Positions 26,746 to 35,753 of a stretch of 64,000 nucleotides of DNA are shown in pieces. Below the pieces are notes generated by a model. It saw only the letters and a list, made by a program, of their open reading frames with translations, did no database searches and had not been told where the DNA came from. Each line of letters begins with the position of its first letter. Position 1 is the first letter of the stretch. The translations under genes and the position numbers were made by a program. Source of the stretch: Marinobacter alexandrii (lineage in GTDB: Bacteria; Bacteroidota; Bacteroidia; Cytophagales; Cyclobacteriaceae); assembly GCA_039984955.1 (NCBI GenBank), contig JBDWTN010000007.1:2860501-2924500 (forward strand), given 5' to 3'.

Positions 26746-28422
26746 TCAATTATCAGTTAAGCACCCCTGAGATGCAGATGAAACCATTTTGGCATATTTG
26801 TAAAGTGTGCCTCGTTGAATTTTTAGTGAAGGGGCGGACCAATTGGCTTTTCGCTGTTCTAACTCCTGATCGCTTATCTCCAGTTTTATGCTATTCTTCT
26901 CCGCATCTATTGTAATTGTATCTCCAGTTTTCACCAGAGCAATAGCTCCTCCTTCTTGAGCTTCAGGCGAGATATGACCTACTACAAACCCATGAGTGCC
27001 TCCTGAGAATCTTCCATCGGTGATTAATGCTACTTCTTTTCCAAGTCCTACTCCCATAATTGCAGCAGTTGGTTTGAGCATTTCGGGCATCCCTGGGCCA
27101 CCTTTTGGGCCTTCGTAACGAATGACGATTACATCTCCTTTTTCTATCTCCCCATTCTGGATTCCGTCATTTGCAGCATACTCTCCATCATATACTTTGG
27201 CTTTACCAGTGAACTTCAAACCTTCTTTTCCGGTGATTTTAGCTACTGCTCCTTCTTCTGCAAGGTTTCCGTGAAGTATTTGAATATGACCTGATGGTTT
27301 AATAGGGTGATCTACAGGATAGATGACTTTCTGTTCAAAAGAAAGATCTGGAACGGTTGATACATTTTCTTTGAGTGTTTTTCCTGTAACCGTCATGCAC
27401 TCACCGTCAATCATACCCAGCTTAATCAAGTATTTTAGAATAACAGGCATACCACCCATGAGATGAATGTCTTCCATCAAGTGTTTACCGCTGGGTTTTA
27501 GATCGGCCAGAAAAGGAGTTTTGTCACTGATATGCTGGAAATCAGATAATTTGAAGTCAACACTTGCCGCATCAGCGATAGCGAGAAAGTGCAGGACTGC
27601 ATTAGTAGATCCTCCTAATACAGTTAAAAGTGTTACTGCATTTTCAATGGCGGTTTTCGTAACAATATCAGAAGGCTTAAGATCCTTTTCTAATAAGGTC
27701 ATGAGGTATTCACCTGCTTTCTTACTTTCATGAACCTTTTCTTCACCTACCGCTGGATTAGACGAGTTGTAGGGCAAAGACATACCTAAGGCTTCTATGG
27801 CAGAAGCCATGGTGTTGGCCGTATACATTCCTCCACATGCACCTGCGCCAGGGCAGGCATTTTCTATTACCTGTTGATATTCATTTTCCTCTATCTGACC
27901 TGAGACTTTTTCACCCCACGCCTCAAAGGCAGAAACAACATCTAACTTTTTATCATTGAGGCATCCAGAAGCAATGGTGCCCCCGTATACCAGAATTGAA
28001 GGGCGATCTAATCGCAGCATAGCCATTAGTGCACCAGGCATATTTTTGTCACATCCTACCACGGTGATTAAACCATCATAACTCATGCCCCTTACTACAG
28101 TCTCCATAGAATCGGCAATTAGATCACGGGAAGGAAGTGAGTAACGCATGCCTGGTGTTCCCATAGAAATACCATCACTTACTCCAATCGTATTAAAGAT
28201 TAGTCCATTTCCACCACACGAATTGACCCCCTTTTTGACATGAATGGCAAGGTCATTCAGATGCATATTGCATGGGTTTCCCTCAAACCCTGTGCTCCCG
28301 ATACCAATCAAAGGTTTTTTGAGATCTTCTTTGCTCAAACCTATTGCATGAAGCATAGCTTGCGCCGCAGGTTGTGAGGGATTTTGTGTAACTATTTTGC
28401 TGTATTTGTTTAGTTCTTTCAT
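26746..28422 (-). CDS. ilvD: Dihydroxy-acid dehydratase IlvD
   Basis: IlvD dehydrates the dihydroxy acids to the 2-oxo acid precursors of valine and isoleucine using an iron-sulfur cluster. The 558-residue protein keeps three cluster cysteines: Cys 51 (EGNPCNMHL), Cys 124 ([10 protein letters not shown]) and Cys 196 ([14 protein letters not shown]). A C-terminal [15 protein letters not shown] motif is also present. It is the first gene after the leader-peptide attenuator at 28438-28559 and so is directly controlled by it. Confidence 0.97.
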   Translation of the reverse strand: MKELNKYSKIVTQNPSQPAAQAMLHAIGLSKEDLKKPLIGIGSTGFEGNPCNMHLNDLAIHVKKGVNSCGGNGLIFNTIGVSDGISMGTPGMRYSLPSRDLIADSMETVVRGMSYDGLITVVGCDKNMPGALMAMLRLDRPSILVYGGTIASGCLNDKKLDVVSAFEAWGEKVSGQIEENEYQQVIENACPGAGACGGMYTANTMASAIEALGMSLPYNSSNPAVGEEKVHESKKAGEYLMTLLEKDLKPSDIVTKTAIENAVTLLTVLGGSTNAVLHFLAIADAASVDFKLSDFQHISDKTPFLADLKPSGKHLMEDIHLMGGMPVILKYLIKLGMIDGECMTVTGKTLKENVSTVPDLSFEQKVIYPVDHPIKPSGHIQILHGNLAEEGAVAKITGKEGLKFTGKAKVYDGEYAANDGIQNGEIEKGDVIVIRYEGPKGGPGMPEMLKPTAAIMGVGLGKEVALITDGRFSGGTHGFVVGHISPEAQEGGAIALVKTGDTITIDAEKNSIKLEISDQELEQRKANWSAPSLKIQRGTLYKYAKMVSSASQGCLTDN

Positions 28423-28437
28423 GAAAGTAATGGCATT

Positions 28438-28468
28438 AAAAAACCCTTCTTTTTTTGAGAAGGGTTTT
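28438..28468 (-). terminator. Attenuator terminator hairpin before ilvD
   Basis: On the minus strand AAAACCCTTCT (28468-28458) and AGAAGGGTTTT (28450-28440) form a perfect 11-bp stem with a 7-base loop, followed by two more T. It ends 16 bases before the ilvD start codon, so a transcript stopped here would contain leuB and the leader peptide but not the ilv genes. Its left arm overlaps the partner of an antiterminator segment. Confidence 0.85.
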
Positions 28469-28502
28469 GATTTTTTTTGGATATATCAATACTCTTCTCA
28501 GC

Positions 28503-28559
28503 TTATATCTGAATGACAATGACATTAAAAATGATAATGCGGGTACTAGTATTCACCAT
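28503..28559 (-). CDS. Ile/Val-rich leader peptide of the ilv attenuator
   Basis: This 18-codon frame on the minus strand reads MVNTSTRIIIFNVIVIQI and then stops. Eight of its last eleven residues are Ile or Val, the end products made by the downstream ilv genes. It starts 22 bases after the leuB stop codon and ends 35 bases before the terminator hairpin. The composition, position and pairing segments together make a regulatory leader peptide far more likely than chance. No Shine-Dalgarno sequence is visible, as is usual in this phylum. Confidence 0.85.
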   Translation of the reverse strand: MVNTSTRIIIFNVIVIQI

Positions 28560-28580
28560 AAAAGCTTTACTTGTTTTGAT

Positions 28581-29699
28581 TTAGATTATACAATTAAGTG
28601 AGATTTTGGCTGAATCATCTTTGATCTTCATATCCCCTTCTTCTTCTATGAACCAAGCAACGACATCTCCGATTTTTGAGCATGAACTGGATTCTTTACC
28701 AGCACTTAGATCTTGAGTGATAATGTCATTGTCCAAGGCCCACTTGATACCATTTTTAATCATTTCAGCTTCTGAAAAGAGTCCGAAATGCTCGTACATC
28801 ATTGCAACTGAAAGAATGGCAGCCATAGGGTTGGCAATATCTAATCCTTGGGCTTGTGGGTACGAGCCATGAATAGGCTCAAACAACGCTACTTTCTTCC
28901 CGACTGAAGCGGAAGGTAACATTCCCAATGATCCGGTAATTACACTAGCTAAGTCTGAAATGATGTCGCCAAACATATTCTCAGTAAGGATTACATCAAA
29001 TTGACTTGGGTTAAGCACAATTTGCATAGCTGCATTGTCCACAAAGAGATAATCAACAGTAACTTCAGGATATTCCTGACTTATTTCTTGCACCACCCGT
29101 CTCCAAAGCCTGGATGTTTCAAGTACATTGGCTTTATCTACCAGCGTAAGTTTTTTTCTTCTGGCAGAAGCTGCTTCAAAAGCTTGATAGGCAATCCTGC
29201 TTATTTCTTTGTCTGAGTATTCACAAAGATCTGAGGCGTGAGTTTTATCCTCGGATAACTTTTTCTCCCCAAAATATATTCCTCCTGTTAGCTCCCGATA
29301 GATAACAAAATCTACTCCGTCGAGTAAGGTGTTTTTTAGAGGAGAAACGTTGAAAAGAAGGTCATATGTACTAATCGGTCGAATGTTTGAAAACAACTCT
29401 AATGACTTTCTCAGCTTGAGCAATCCTTGTTCCGGACGTACTGGAAGATTAGGGTCATTGTCATATTTTGGATCCCCAATGGCACCTAGATATACAGCAT
29501 CACTTGTGAGACATGCGTCCAGAGTTTCATCTGTGAGTGGAGTGCCGTATTTATCGATGCTTATCGCTCCAAAATCAGCTTCTTTTAGCTCGAAGTGATG
29601 ATCGAACAAGTGATTTATTGCTTTAATCACTTTTAATCCCTGATTCACTACTTCAGGACCTATGCCATCTCCGGGTAATATTGTTATTTTCTTTTTCAT
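28581..29699 (-). CDS. leuB: 3-isopropylmalate dehydrogenase LeuB
   Basis: LeuB oxidatively decarboxylates 3-isopropylmalate with NAD in leucine synthesis. The 372-residue protein shows ILPGDGIGPEVV at the start, ELTGGIYFGEK near residue 137, KANVLETSRLWRR near 187, the metal-binding Asp motif NMFGDIISDLASVITG near 240 and PIHGSYPQAQGLDIANP near 275. It is last of the four leu genes, and the ilv leader peptide begins 22 bases after it. Confidence 0.97.
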   Translation of the reverse strand: MKKKITILPGDGIGPEVVNQGLKVIKAINHLFDHHFELKEADFGAISIDKYGTPLTDETLDACLTSDAVYLGAIGDPKYDNDPNLPVRPEQGLLKLRKSLELFSNIRPISTYDLLFNVSPLKNTLLDGVDFVIYRELTGGIYFGEKKLSEDKTHASDLCEYSDKEISRIAYQAFEAASARRKKLTLVDKANVLETSRLWRRVVQEISQEYPEVTVDYLFVDNAAMQIVLNPSQFDVILTENMFGDIISDLASVITGSLGMLPSASVGKKVALFEPIHGSYPQAQGLDIANPMAAILSVAMMYEHFGLFSEAEMIKNGIKWALDNDIITQDLSAGKESSSCSKIGDVVAWFIEEEGDMKIKDDSAKISLNCII

Positions 29700-29705
29700 A
29701 ATAAT

Positions 29706-30293
29706 TTAAACAGGTTCCCCTCTTTGAGTTTCGTAAGCCAAGATTTCAGACTTTAGATTTATTAAAAATTCAGTCTCGTCTATTCCTTGCATTAAGCATT
29801 GCTTTTTAAATGGATGAATATCAAAGGGTTGATTTAAGTTTATTGCGTCACATGAAATCATTTGGTTTTCTAAATCAATGTTTACTTCAGTTTCAGCATT
29901 GTCCATTGTTTTCTGTAGGAGTATATCAACAAACTGTTTATCCAGCTCAATTGGAAGAATTCCATTATTGTAAGCGTTTCCTTTAAAGATGTCTGCAAAC
30001 TGTGTTGATATAATTGCTTCAATTCCATAGTCTGCTACCGCCCATGCGGCGTGTTCACGACTGGAACCACAACCAAAATTATTTCCTGCAATCATAATTT
30101 TAGCTGAAGATCTTTCTGGTTGGTTGAGAATAAATTCTGGATTGACATTCCCATCTTGTAGATATCTCCAGCTATAGAAAAGATTTTTCCCGTACCCGAT
30201 TTTATCCACTTGCTTTAAAAATTTCGCAGGGATGATCTGATCAGTATCAATATTGTCGATTGCCAGAGGGAGGGCTGTGGAGTTAATTTTCAT
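29706..30293 (-). CDS. leuD: 3-isopropylmalate dehydratase small subunit LeuD
   Basis: LeuD is the swivelling domain that completes the active site of the LeuCD isomerase. The 195-residue protein shows NIDTDQIIPAKFLKQ near residue 15 and NFGCGSSREHAAWAVADYG near 73, the phosphate- and substrate-binding loop. It overlaps leuC by 11 bases and precedes leuB by six. Confidence 0.96.
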   Translation of the reverse strand: MKINSTALPLAIDNIDTDQIIPAKFLKQVDKIGYGKNLFYSWRYLQDGNVNPEFILNQPERSSAKIMIAGNNFGCGSSREHAAWAVADYGIEAIISTQFADIFKGNAYNNGILPIELDKQFVDILLQKTMDNAETEVNIDLENQMISCDAINLNQPFDIHPFKKQCLMQGIDETEFLINLKSEILAYETQRGEPV

Positions 30294-31653
30294 CTAGAAA
30301 TAGGGTTGGGTCTGTGATCTTTCCTGTTAATGCTGAGGCAGCTGCCGTAAGTGGACTGGCAAGTACTGTTCGTGCTCCATCTCCCTGCCTGCCCTCAAAA
30401 TTTCTATTGGAAGTAGAAACACAGAGTGAACCTGAAGGAATTTTATCATCGTTCATAGCCAGGCAAGCTGAACAGCCTGGTTCACGAAATTCGAATCCGC
30501 TTTCTTTGAATATCTTATCTAAGTTTTCTTCAATGGCTTGTGCTCTTACCTTCATAGAGCCAGGTACCACCCAGGCATTAACTCCATCTGCTTTTTTTCT
30601 GCCCCTGATCAGGTTTGCAACCAGCCTTAAGTCTTCTATTCTTCCATTTGTGCAACTGCCGATAAATACATAGTCAACTACCTGATCTGATACATTTTCT
30701 TCAGCATTGAATTTCATGTATTGCAAGGATTTTGTTGATAGATGAGGAGCATCTCCAATTTTTTGATTTAACCTAACACCTGTATCTGGGGCAGTTCCGG
30801 TAGTCACCATTGGGTGGATATCTTCTGCACGAAAAGCAATTTTCTTATCGTAGAATGCATTGTAATCTGTGTTTAATGATTTCCACCAGGAGAGTTTTTC
30901 ATGGTCTATTTCTGCTCTTTTGGTTACATAATCAACAGTGGTTTGATCAACTCCTATGAGCCCACCTCGTGCACCCATTTCAATGCTCATGTTGCAGACG
31001 GTCATGCGCTCTTCCATTGACATATCTTCGAACACACTTCCACAGTATTCCACAAAATGACCTGTTGCGCCTTCTGTGCCCAACTTTGAGATGATGTAAA
31101 GGATGACATCCTTCGGGGTAGTTCCAAAAGGTAATGATCCATTTACTTCGATTTTCATGTTTTTTGGCTTACTCAGTACAAGACTTTGAGTGGCTAAAAC
31201 TTGTTCTACCTGTGAAGTGCCTATGCCAAAAGCAATGGTTCCAAACGCTCCATGAGTGGAAGTATGACTGTCTCCACAAACGATGGTCATGCCTGGTTGA
31301 GTAATTCCTAAGTCTGGCCCAATAATGTGAACGATTCCTTGGTTTTCATGACCTATCTCAAAGAGTTCTATTCCAAATTCGTCACAATTTTTTTTCAAAG
31401 AAGCTACCTGTGTTGCAGAAAGAGGATCTTTGATAGGCTGAGATTGATTAACTGTAGGCACATTATGATCTGCAGTTGCCAAACATCTATGAGGCATCAG
31501 TACACCTATGCCCCTATCTCTTAATCCATCAAATGCTTGTGGGCTTGTAACCTCATGTAGGAAATGCTGATCGATAAAGAGTACATCCAATCCTTCGGAT
31601 ACATTTTTAACTACATGACTATCCCATATCTTATCAAATAATGTCTTTCCCAT
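30283..31653 (-). CDS. leuC: 3-isopropylmalate dehydratase large subunit LeuC
   Basis: LeuC carries the [4Fe-4S] cluster that isomerises 2- to 3-isopropylmalate. The 456-residue protein shows the cysteine motifs VFIGSCTNGRIEDLR and PGCSACLAMN, and the aconitase-family signature GDSHTSTHGAFGTIAFGIG near residue 131. Its start codon overlaps the leuA stop by one base (TAATG), so translation is coupled. Confidence 0.97.
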   Translation of the reverse strand: MGKTLFDKIWDSHVVKNVSEGLDVLFIDQHFLHEVTSPQAFDGLRDRGIGVLMPHRCLATADHNVPTVNQSQPIKDPLSATQVASLKKNCDEFGIELFEIGHENQGIVHIIGPDLGITQPGMTIVCGDSHTSTHGAFGTIAFGIGTSQVEQVLATQSLVLSKPKNMKIEVNGSLPFGTTPKDVILYIISKLGTEGATGHFVEYCGSVFEDMSMEERMTVCNMSIEMGARGGLIGVDQTTVDYVTKRAEIDHEKLSWWKSLNTDYNAFYDKKIAFRAEDIHPMVTTGTAPDTGVRLNQKIGDAPHLSTKSLQYMKFNAEENVSDQVVDYVFIGSCTNGRIEDLRLVANLIRGRKKADGVNAWVVPGSMKVRAQAIEENLDKIFKESGFEFREPGCSACLAMNDDKIPSGSLCVSTSNRNFEGRQGDGARTVLASPLTAAASALTGKITDPTLFLDEN

Positions 31654-32807
31654 TAGGCGTATACTTTAATGCTCTTGAAAATATCATGTAAGTGCGACTG
31701 TTCAATACATCTTACTGTATCGGCAACCTCCAGGAAATTTTTGTAAGCAATTTTTAATGCGTCTTTATCAAGGGTATATCCAAGTTTTTTTGCGTGGAAG
31801 TTTAGAGCGGCCTTGCCACTTCTTGCAGTTAAGATAATTTCAGATCCTGTTGCACCAACTTCCTCTGGATCAATGATTTCGTAAGTTTCTCTGTTTTTTA
31901 TCACCCCATCCTGATGAATTCCGGATGAATGAGCAAAGGCATTCGCACCTACAATTGCCTTGTTCGGTTGTACAGGCATATTCATCATTTCTGATACAGT
32001 TTCACTAATAGGAATGATCTTTTTTGTGTCAATCTCATGAGCTACGGTGATGTGCTTATGTTGATTAATGATCATTACCACCTCTTCCAATGAGGTGTTG
32101 CCTGCTCTTTCTCCTATCCCATTGATTGTGCATTCTACTTGGCGAGCACCTGCTTGGATTCCAGCAACGGAATTAGCAGTGGCCAAGCCTAGGTCATTGT
32201 GACAATGAGTAGATAATATAGCCTTATCAATGTTAGGGACATGATTAATTAAGTAGCTTATTTTTTCTCCGAATTGTTCCGGAAGGCAGTATCCCGTAGT
32301 ATCTGGAATGTTGATGATGGTTGCTCCTGCATCTATCGCCGCTTCAACTACCCTCGCTAGATATTCATTATCTGTTCTTCCAGCATCTTCTGCATAGAAT
32401 TCAACTTCTGCCACTTTATTTCTAGCATACTTTACAGCGTGAACAGCGCGAGCTATTATTTCTTCTTTTGTTGCTTTGAGCTTGAATTTAATATGAGAAT
32501 CTGAAGTACCGATACCTGTATGGATTCTCGCATTCGCTGCATTTTTCAAGGCCTCAGCTGCTACATCAATATCTTCATCAACGGCTCTAGACAAACCACA
32601 AATTGTTGTATCCTTAATTTGATTTGAAATCAAGGATACAGATTTAAAATCTTCCGGGCTTGAAACTGGAAATCCTGCTTCAATAATATCTACCCCTAGA
32701 CTTTCTAAGGCAAAAGCAATTTCAAGTTTTTCTTCACTTTTCAATTGACATCCTGGCACCTGTTCGCCATCCCTAAGTGTAGTATCAAATACAAAAAGTT
32801 TGTCCAT
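31653..32807 (-). CDS. leuA: 2-isopropylmalate synthase LeuA
   Basis: LeuA condenses acetyl-CoA with 2-oxoisovalerate, the committed step to leucine. I use the ATG at 32807 ([19 protein letters not shown]) instead of a TTG three codons upstream. The 384-residue protein has the DTTLRDGEQ metal-binding start, [18 protein letters not shown] near residue 200 and [16 protein letters not shown]. It lacks the long C-terminal LeuA dimer domain of about 130 residues that mediates leucine inhibition, as in the short Bacteroidota and archaeal types. This suggests control at the transcript level or a different inhibitor site. It is the first gene of the array. Confidence 0.94.
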   Translation of the reverse strand: MDKLFVFDTTLRDGEQVPGCQLKSEEKLEIAFALESLGVDIIEAGFPVSSPEDFKSVSLISNQIKDTTICGLSRAVDEDIDVAAEALKNAANARIHTGIGTSDSHIKFKLKATKEEIIARAVHAVKYARNKVAEVEFYAEDAGRTDNEYLARVVEAAIDAGATIINIPDTTGYCLPEQFGEKISYLINHVPNIDKAILSTHCHNDLGLATANSVAGIQAGARQVECTINGIGERAGNTSLEEVVMIINQHKHITVAHEIDTKKIIPISETVSEMMNMPVQPNKAIVGANAFAHSSGIHQDGVIKNRETYEIIDPEEVGATGSEIILTARSGKAALNFHAKKLGYTLDKDALKIAYKNFLEVADTVRCIEQSHLHDIFKSIKVYA

Positions 32808-32959
32808 ATTCGTCAATCACATTTTTATTTGTGTTTCGACAAAGGTGAGTGTCAGAGGTAAGAGGTCGAAATCAATATTTTTTTTTATTCATCTGTTCAA
32901 TTTCATTATTTGCTTTGTAAGTATTTAATTATCAATCGGTTAAAAATTTCTAAAAACAC

Positions 32960-34498
32960 TTGTCCAAGCAACTTTCATATCAAATTCATAACCTAATCAA
33001 AAGGTTAACCAAAGCTGAAAAGCGACACTTTAAGCTGTATGTAAATAGGAACAGTTCAGAGAAAGAACCAATAATAGTGAAATTGTTTGATGTGTTTGAC
33101 AAGCAAAGTGAGTTGGATGAAGAGAAAATAAGTAAGATTTTTTCTCACTTAAAACCAAATACATTTTCCAACCACAGAGCGAATTTATATGAACAGCTTT
33201 TGTCAAGTATTCGACTTCTACATAATGATGACCCGAGTATCCGAATTAAAGAGTTGATAAGTTATGCGGATGTACTGCATAATAAAGGTCTTTATCAACA
33301 AGGCTTAATCCAGCTTTCCAGGGCTAAGCAGCTTGCTAGCAAGAATAAAATGGATATTCTAAAGCTTGAAATAATTGAGTTGGAGAAAAAAATCGAAACC
33401 AGGTATGTAACTGGCAGTACGCCAGATCGGGCACTTGAATTGACAAAGGAATCTCAGGAGTTAAGGCATCAATTTTATTTCAGCGGCTCATGGTCAGATT
33501 TGGCATTGCGTCTGTATGATTACTATTTAAAATTTGGTCCCGTAAAGGGGGAAGAACAACAAGATCAGGTTACTTCTTTTTTTAAGCAAAATGCTCCCCG
33601 GCAAGAGGATTCATTGGGGTCCGATACTATTTTTTATTACCAAAGTTATGTGTGGTACTATCACATAATTCAAAACTTTCCCCTATGCTACAAGTACGCT
33701 AAACTGTGGTGTAATCTGTTTGACCAAAATCAAGTTATGATTGCAGAAGAGCCTGAAATGTACATACGGGGATATCACAATGTGCTTTCTTCTTTATTCT
33801 TCAGCGATGATGTTAAGCGATTTCGCCAGGAATTAAGCTTATTGGAAAATTTTGTAGATGAAAGAAAGAGCTCTTTCAACGAAAATCAATTGATTCAAGC
33901 ATTTACTTATTTAGAAACAGGAAAACTTAATCTTTTCTTTTTAGAGGGAAAATTTTCTGAAGGAGCTAGGTATTGTAGAGTTTTTGAAGAGAAATTGGCA
34001 GAGTATGAGTCGAGAATTGACATTCATAGAAAGATGATTTTTCAGTATAAAATGGCAAGTCTAAAATTTGGAAGCAGTGATTTTCATGGATCACTGAAAC
34101 ATTTAAATATTATTATTAACAATCCTGTCCCTATTTTAAAAGAGGATATTCAGTCTTATGCTCGTTTCTTAAGCCTAATTGTACACTATGAGCTTGGAAA
34201 CGATGATCTTATTTACTTTCAGATCAAATCTACCTATCGATTCATGCTAAAGTTGAAGGACTTTCAGAAAGTACATGCTGCGATTTTTAAGTTTTTGCGT
34301 AAATCCATTTACATGGATAGAAAATCGCTGCTACCTTATTTTAAAGAATTGAGAGAAGAGCTGGTCCAGGTTATTCAGGACAAATTTGAAAGAAGGCCTA
34401 TGCTGTATCTAGATTTTGTATCATGGCTCGAGAGTAAAATTTACGATAGGCCAGTTGAAGAGATCATTCGAAATAAAAAAATTACGAAAGGAGCATAA
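32960..34498 (+). CDS. Conserved Bacteroidota protein, helical-repeat type
   Basis: The 512-residue protein is all-helical and soluble and starts at a TTG codon (no ATG lies near). The first 30 residues include IKRLTKAEKRHFKLYVNR, a motif I associate with an uncharacterised family common in Bacteroidota. The rest looks like irregular TPR-like helix pairs, such as GLYQQGLIQLSRAKQLASKN and LETGKLNLFFLEGKFSEGAR. No catalytic motif is visible. It is divergent from leuA. Confidence 0.7.
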   Translation: MSKQLSYQIHNLIKRLTKAEKRHFKLYVNRNSSEKEPIIVKLFDVFDKQSELDEEKISKIFSHLKPNTFSNHRANLYEQLLSSIRLLHNDDPSIRIKELISYADVLHNKGLYQQGLIQLSRAKQLASKNKMDILKLEIIELEKKIETRYVTGSTPDRALELTKESQELRHQFYFSGSWSDLALRLYDYYLKFGPVKGEEQQDQVTSFFKQNAPRQEDSLGSDTIFYYQSYVWYYHIIQNFPLCYKYAKLWCNLFDQNQVMIAEEPEMYIRGYHNVLSSLFFSDDVKRFRQELSLLENFVDERKSSFNENQLIQAFTYLETGKLNLFFLEGKFSEGARYCRVFEEKLAEYESRIDIHRKMIFQYKMASLKFGSSDFHGSLKHLNIIINNPVPILKEDIQSYARFLSLIVHYELGNDDLIYFQIKSTYRFMLKLKDFQKVHAAIFKFLRKSIYMDRKSLLPYFKELREELVQVIQDKFERRPMLYLDFVSWLESKIYDRPVEEIIRNKKITKGA

Positions 34499-34523
34499 AA
34501 AAAGCCGAAGTATAAACTTCGGC
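34497..34523 (-). terminator. Terminator for the 41-residue membrane protein gene
   Basis: On the minus strand GCCGAAG (34523-34517) pairs with CTTCGGC (34510-34504) over six bases and is followed by seven T (34503-34497). The T tract lies on the minus-strand side, so it ends transcription coming from 34554-34679. It also overlaps the end of the plus-strand gene at 34498. Confidence 0.85.
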
Positions 34524-34553
34524 CTCATCAGGTCTTGCTGGTTGGAAAGACCC

Positions 34554-34679
34554 TTAAATTGACATTAATATTATTGCTAGGTAAGCAAATGCAAGTGAAG
34601 CAATTCTTACCATTGTACCTTTTCTCGTGAATTTACGAGTCAAGATAGCAGGGTCTATAAAATTAGCTTGTTTGTCCAT
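34554..34679 (-). CDS. 41-residue single-pass membrane protein
   Basis: The frame runs from an ATG at 34679 to a TAA at 34554. The product starts with a short polar segment (MDKQANFIDPAILTRKFTRK) and has one hydrophobic helix near residues 24-41 (VRIASLAFAYLAIILMSI). It is followed 30 bases later by a perfect terminator on the same strand, and preceded by a 29-bp perfect palindrome. The basic residues before the helix predict a cytosolic N-terminus. It is not part of the tsf operon, which has its own terminator upstream. Function is unknown. Confidence 0.65.
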   Translation of the reverse strand: MDKQANFIDPAILTRKFTRKGTMVRIASLAFAYLAIILMSI

Positions 34680-34740
34680 AGCTGTTTTTCTTGTAAAAAT
34701 CAGAATCTATGACCGCATTACATATGTGAATTTCTCCTAG

Positions 34741-34769
34741 ATAATAATAAGCATTATGCTTATTATTAT
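34741..34769. repeat. 29-bp perfect palindrome upstream of the small membrane protein gene
   Basis: ATAATAATAAGCAT (34741-34754) is followed by a central T and its exact complement ATGCTTATTATTAT (34756-34769). It is 62 bases upstream of the start at 34679 and downstream of the tsf terminator. The position suits an operator, though a hairpin at the end of the tsf transcript is also possible. Confidence 0.7.
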
Positions 34770-34782
34770 ATCATTAGAATTG

Positions 34783-34816
34783 AAAAAGGCCTCCCAATTA
34801 CTCAGAAGGCCCTTTT
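34783..34816 (-). terminator. Terminator of the rplM-rpsI-rpsB-tsf operon
   Basis: On the minus strand an AAAAGGGCCT arm (34816-34807) pairs with AGGCCTTTTT (34792-34783) around a 14-base loop, allowing one shift, and the T tract is part of the right arm. It lies 18 bases after the tsf stop codon. Confidence 0.75.
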
Positions 34817-34833
34817 AATGATTTTTAGATCAA

Positions 34834-35664
34834 TTATCCGATTGAAACTCTTTTGAAATCAGAAACAGTCATTCCCTTAGATACAGAATCAAGGTACTGA
34901 GATACGGATTGAGAGCTATCCTTGACAAATGATTGGCTAAGTAGTGTGTTCTCTTTATAGAACTTGTTAAGCTTACCCATTGCAATTTTTTCTATGATAT
35001 TTTCAGGCTTTCCTTCTTGTCGTGCCTGATCTTTTCCGATTTCGATTTCCTTTTCTACCACCGATGGATCAACACCATCCTTATCAACAGCAACAGGGTT
35101 CATTGCAGCTATTTGCATAGCAACATCTTTTCCAGCTTCCGCTACTTCAGTTCCATTGGTGTTAGATAATACTACCATCACTCCAAGTTTACCATTTGAA
35201 TGGATGTAAGGAACTACAGCTTCACCAGTCAATACTTCGAAAGCTTTCACTTCTAGTTTTTCACCTATTTTTCCAGTAAGCTCAATAATCTTATCGCCTA
35301 CGGTTAAATCACCAAGACTTAAACTGTTCAACGCCTCTATGTTAGAAGGTTTCTGAGCGAATGCAAGCTCAGCAATTTGATTTCCTAATTGAACGAACTC
35401 ATCATTCTTAGCTACGAAATCAGTTTCACAAGTAAATGCGATTAATGCACCTTCAGTGCTATCACTGTTGGTTTTAGCAAATACGACTCCTTCAGAAGTC
35501 TCTCTATCAGCTCTGGATGCAGATACTTTCTGACCTTTCTTTCTCAAAAACTCAACTGCTTTATCGAAATCTCCTTCTGCTTCTGTAAGCGCCTTCTTGC
35601 AATCCATCATGCCGGCACCAGTCATTTGTCTTAATTTGTTTACGTCTTGTGCTGTAATAGCCAT
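34834..35664 (-). CDS. tsf: Translation elongation factor Ts
   Basis: EF-Ts exchanges GDP for GTP on EF-Tu. The 276-residue protein has the N-terminal UBA-like domain with VNKLRQMTGAGMMDCKKAL and the core motif TCETDFVAKNDEFV near residue 78, which contacts the EF-Tu switch region. The length is normal. It follows rpsB with an 89-base gap that holds a hairpin. Confidence 0.97.
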   Translation of the reverse strand: MAITAQDVNKLRQMTGAGMMDCKKALTEAEGDFDKAVEFLRKKGQKVSASRADRETSEGVVFAKTNSDSTEGALIAFTCETDFVAKNDEFVQLGNQIAELAFAQKPSNIEALNSLSLGDLTVGDKIIELTGKIGEKLEVKAFEVLTGEAVVPYIHSNGKLGVMVVLSNTNGTEVAEAGKDVAMQIAAMNPVAVDKDGVDPSVVEKEIEIGKDQARQEGKPENIIEKIAMGKLNKFYKENTLLSQSFVKDSSQSVSQYLDSVSKGMTVSDFKRVSIG

Positions 35665-35690
35665 TGTATTGTTGTTTTATTTTCTACAAA

Positions 35691-35725
35691 CAAAAATTGA
35701 ACACCGAAATACATCAATGTTCAAT
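35691..35725 (-). terminator. Hairpin with T tract between rpsB and tsf
   Basis: On the minus strand ATTGAACA (35725-35718) pairs with TGTTCAAT (35703-35696) across a 14-base loop, followed by TTTTG. It looks like a weak intrinsic terminator inside the operon, which would lower tsf expression relative to the ribosomal protein genes. Confidence 0.55.
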
Positions 35726-35753
35726 CTTATGTTAAGATTTTATGGTCTTTTGA

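Larger units (their letters stand above)
28438..28559 (-). promoter_or_regulatory. Branched-chain amino acid transcription attenuator
   Basis: Four segments in transcript order fit the classical scheme. Segment 1 is AATACT (28553-28548, inside the leader codons). Segment 2 is TGAGAAG plus AGTATT (28500-28488). Segment 3 is CTTCTCA (28462-28456), part of the terminator left arm, and segment 4 is the terminator right arm (28450-28440). Segment 1 can pair with AGTATT, and TGAGAAG can pair with CTTCTCA as antiterminator. A ribosome stalled at the Ile codons (28538-28530) would cover segment 1 and free segment 2, whereas a ribosome reaching the stop (28503) would cover segment 2 and allow termination. 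This mechanism is inferred from the sequence. Confidence 0.8.

Noticed and set aside
30314-30673. Plus-strand frame inside leuC
   Set aside because: It is the shadow of a strongly conserved enzyme gene.
32808-32959. Possible leucine leader peptide upstream of leuA
   Set aside because: Short frames here (for example MNKKKY and MKLNR) are not Leu-rich and no terminator hairpin follows.
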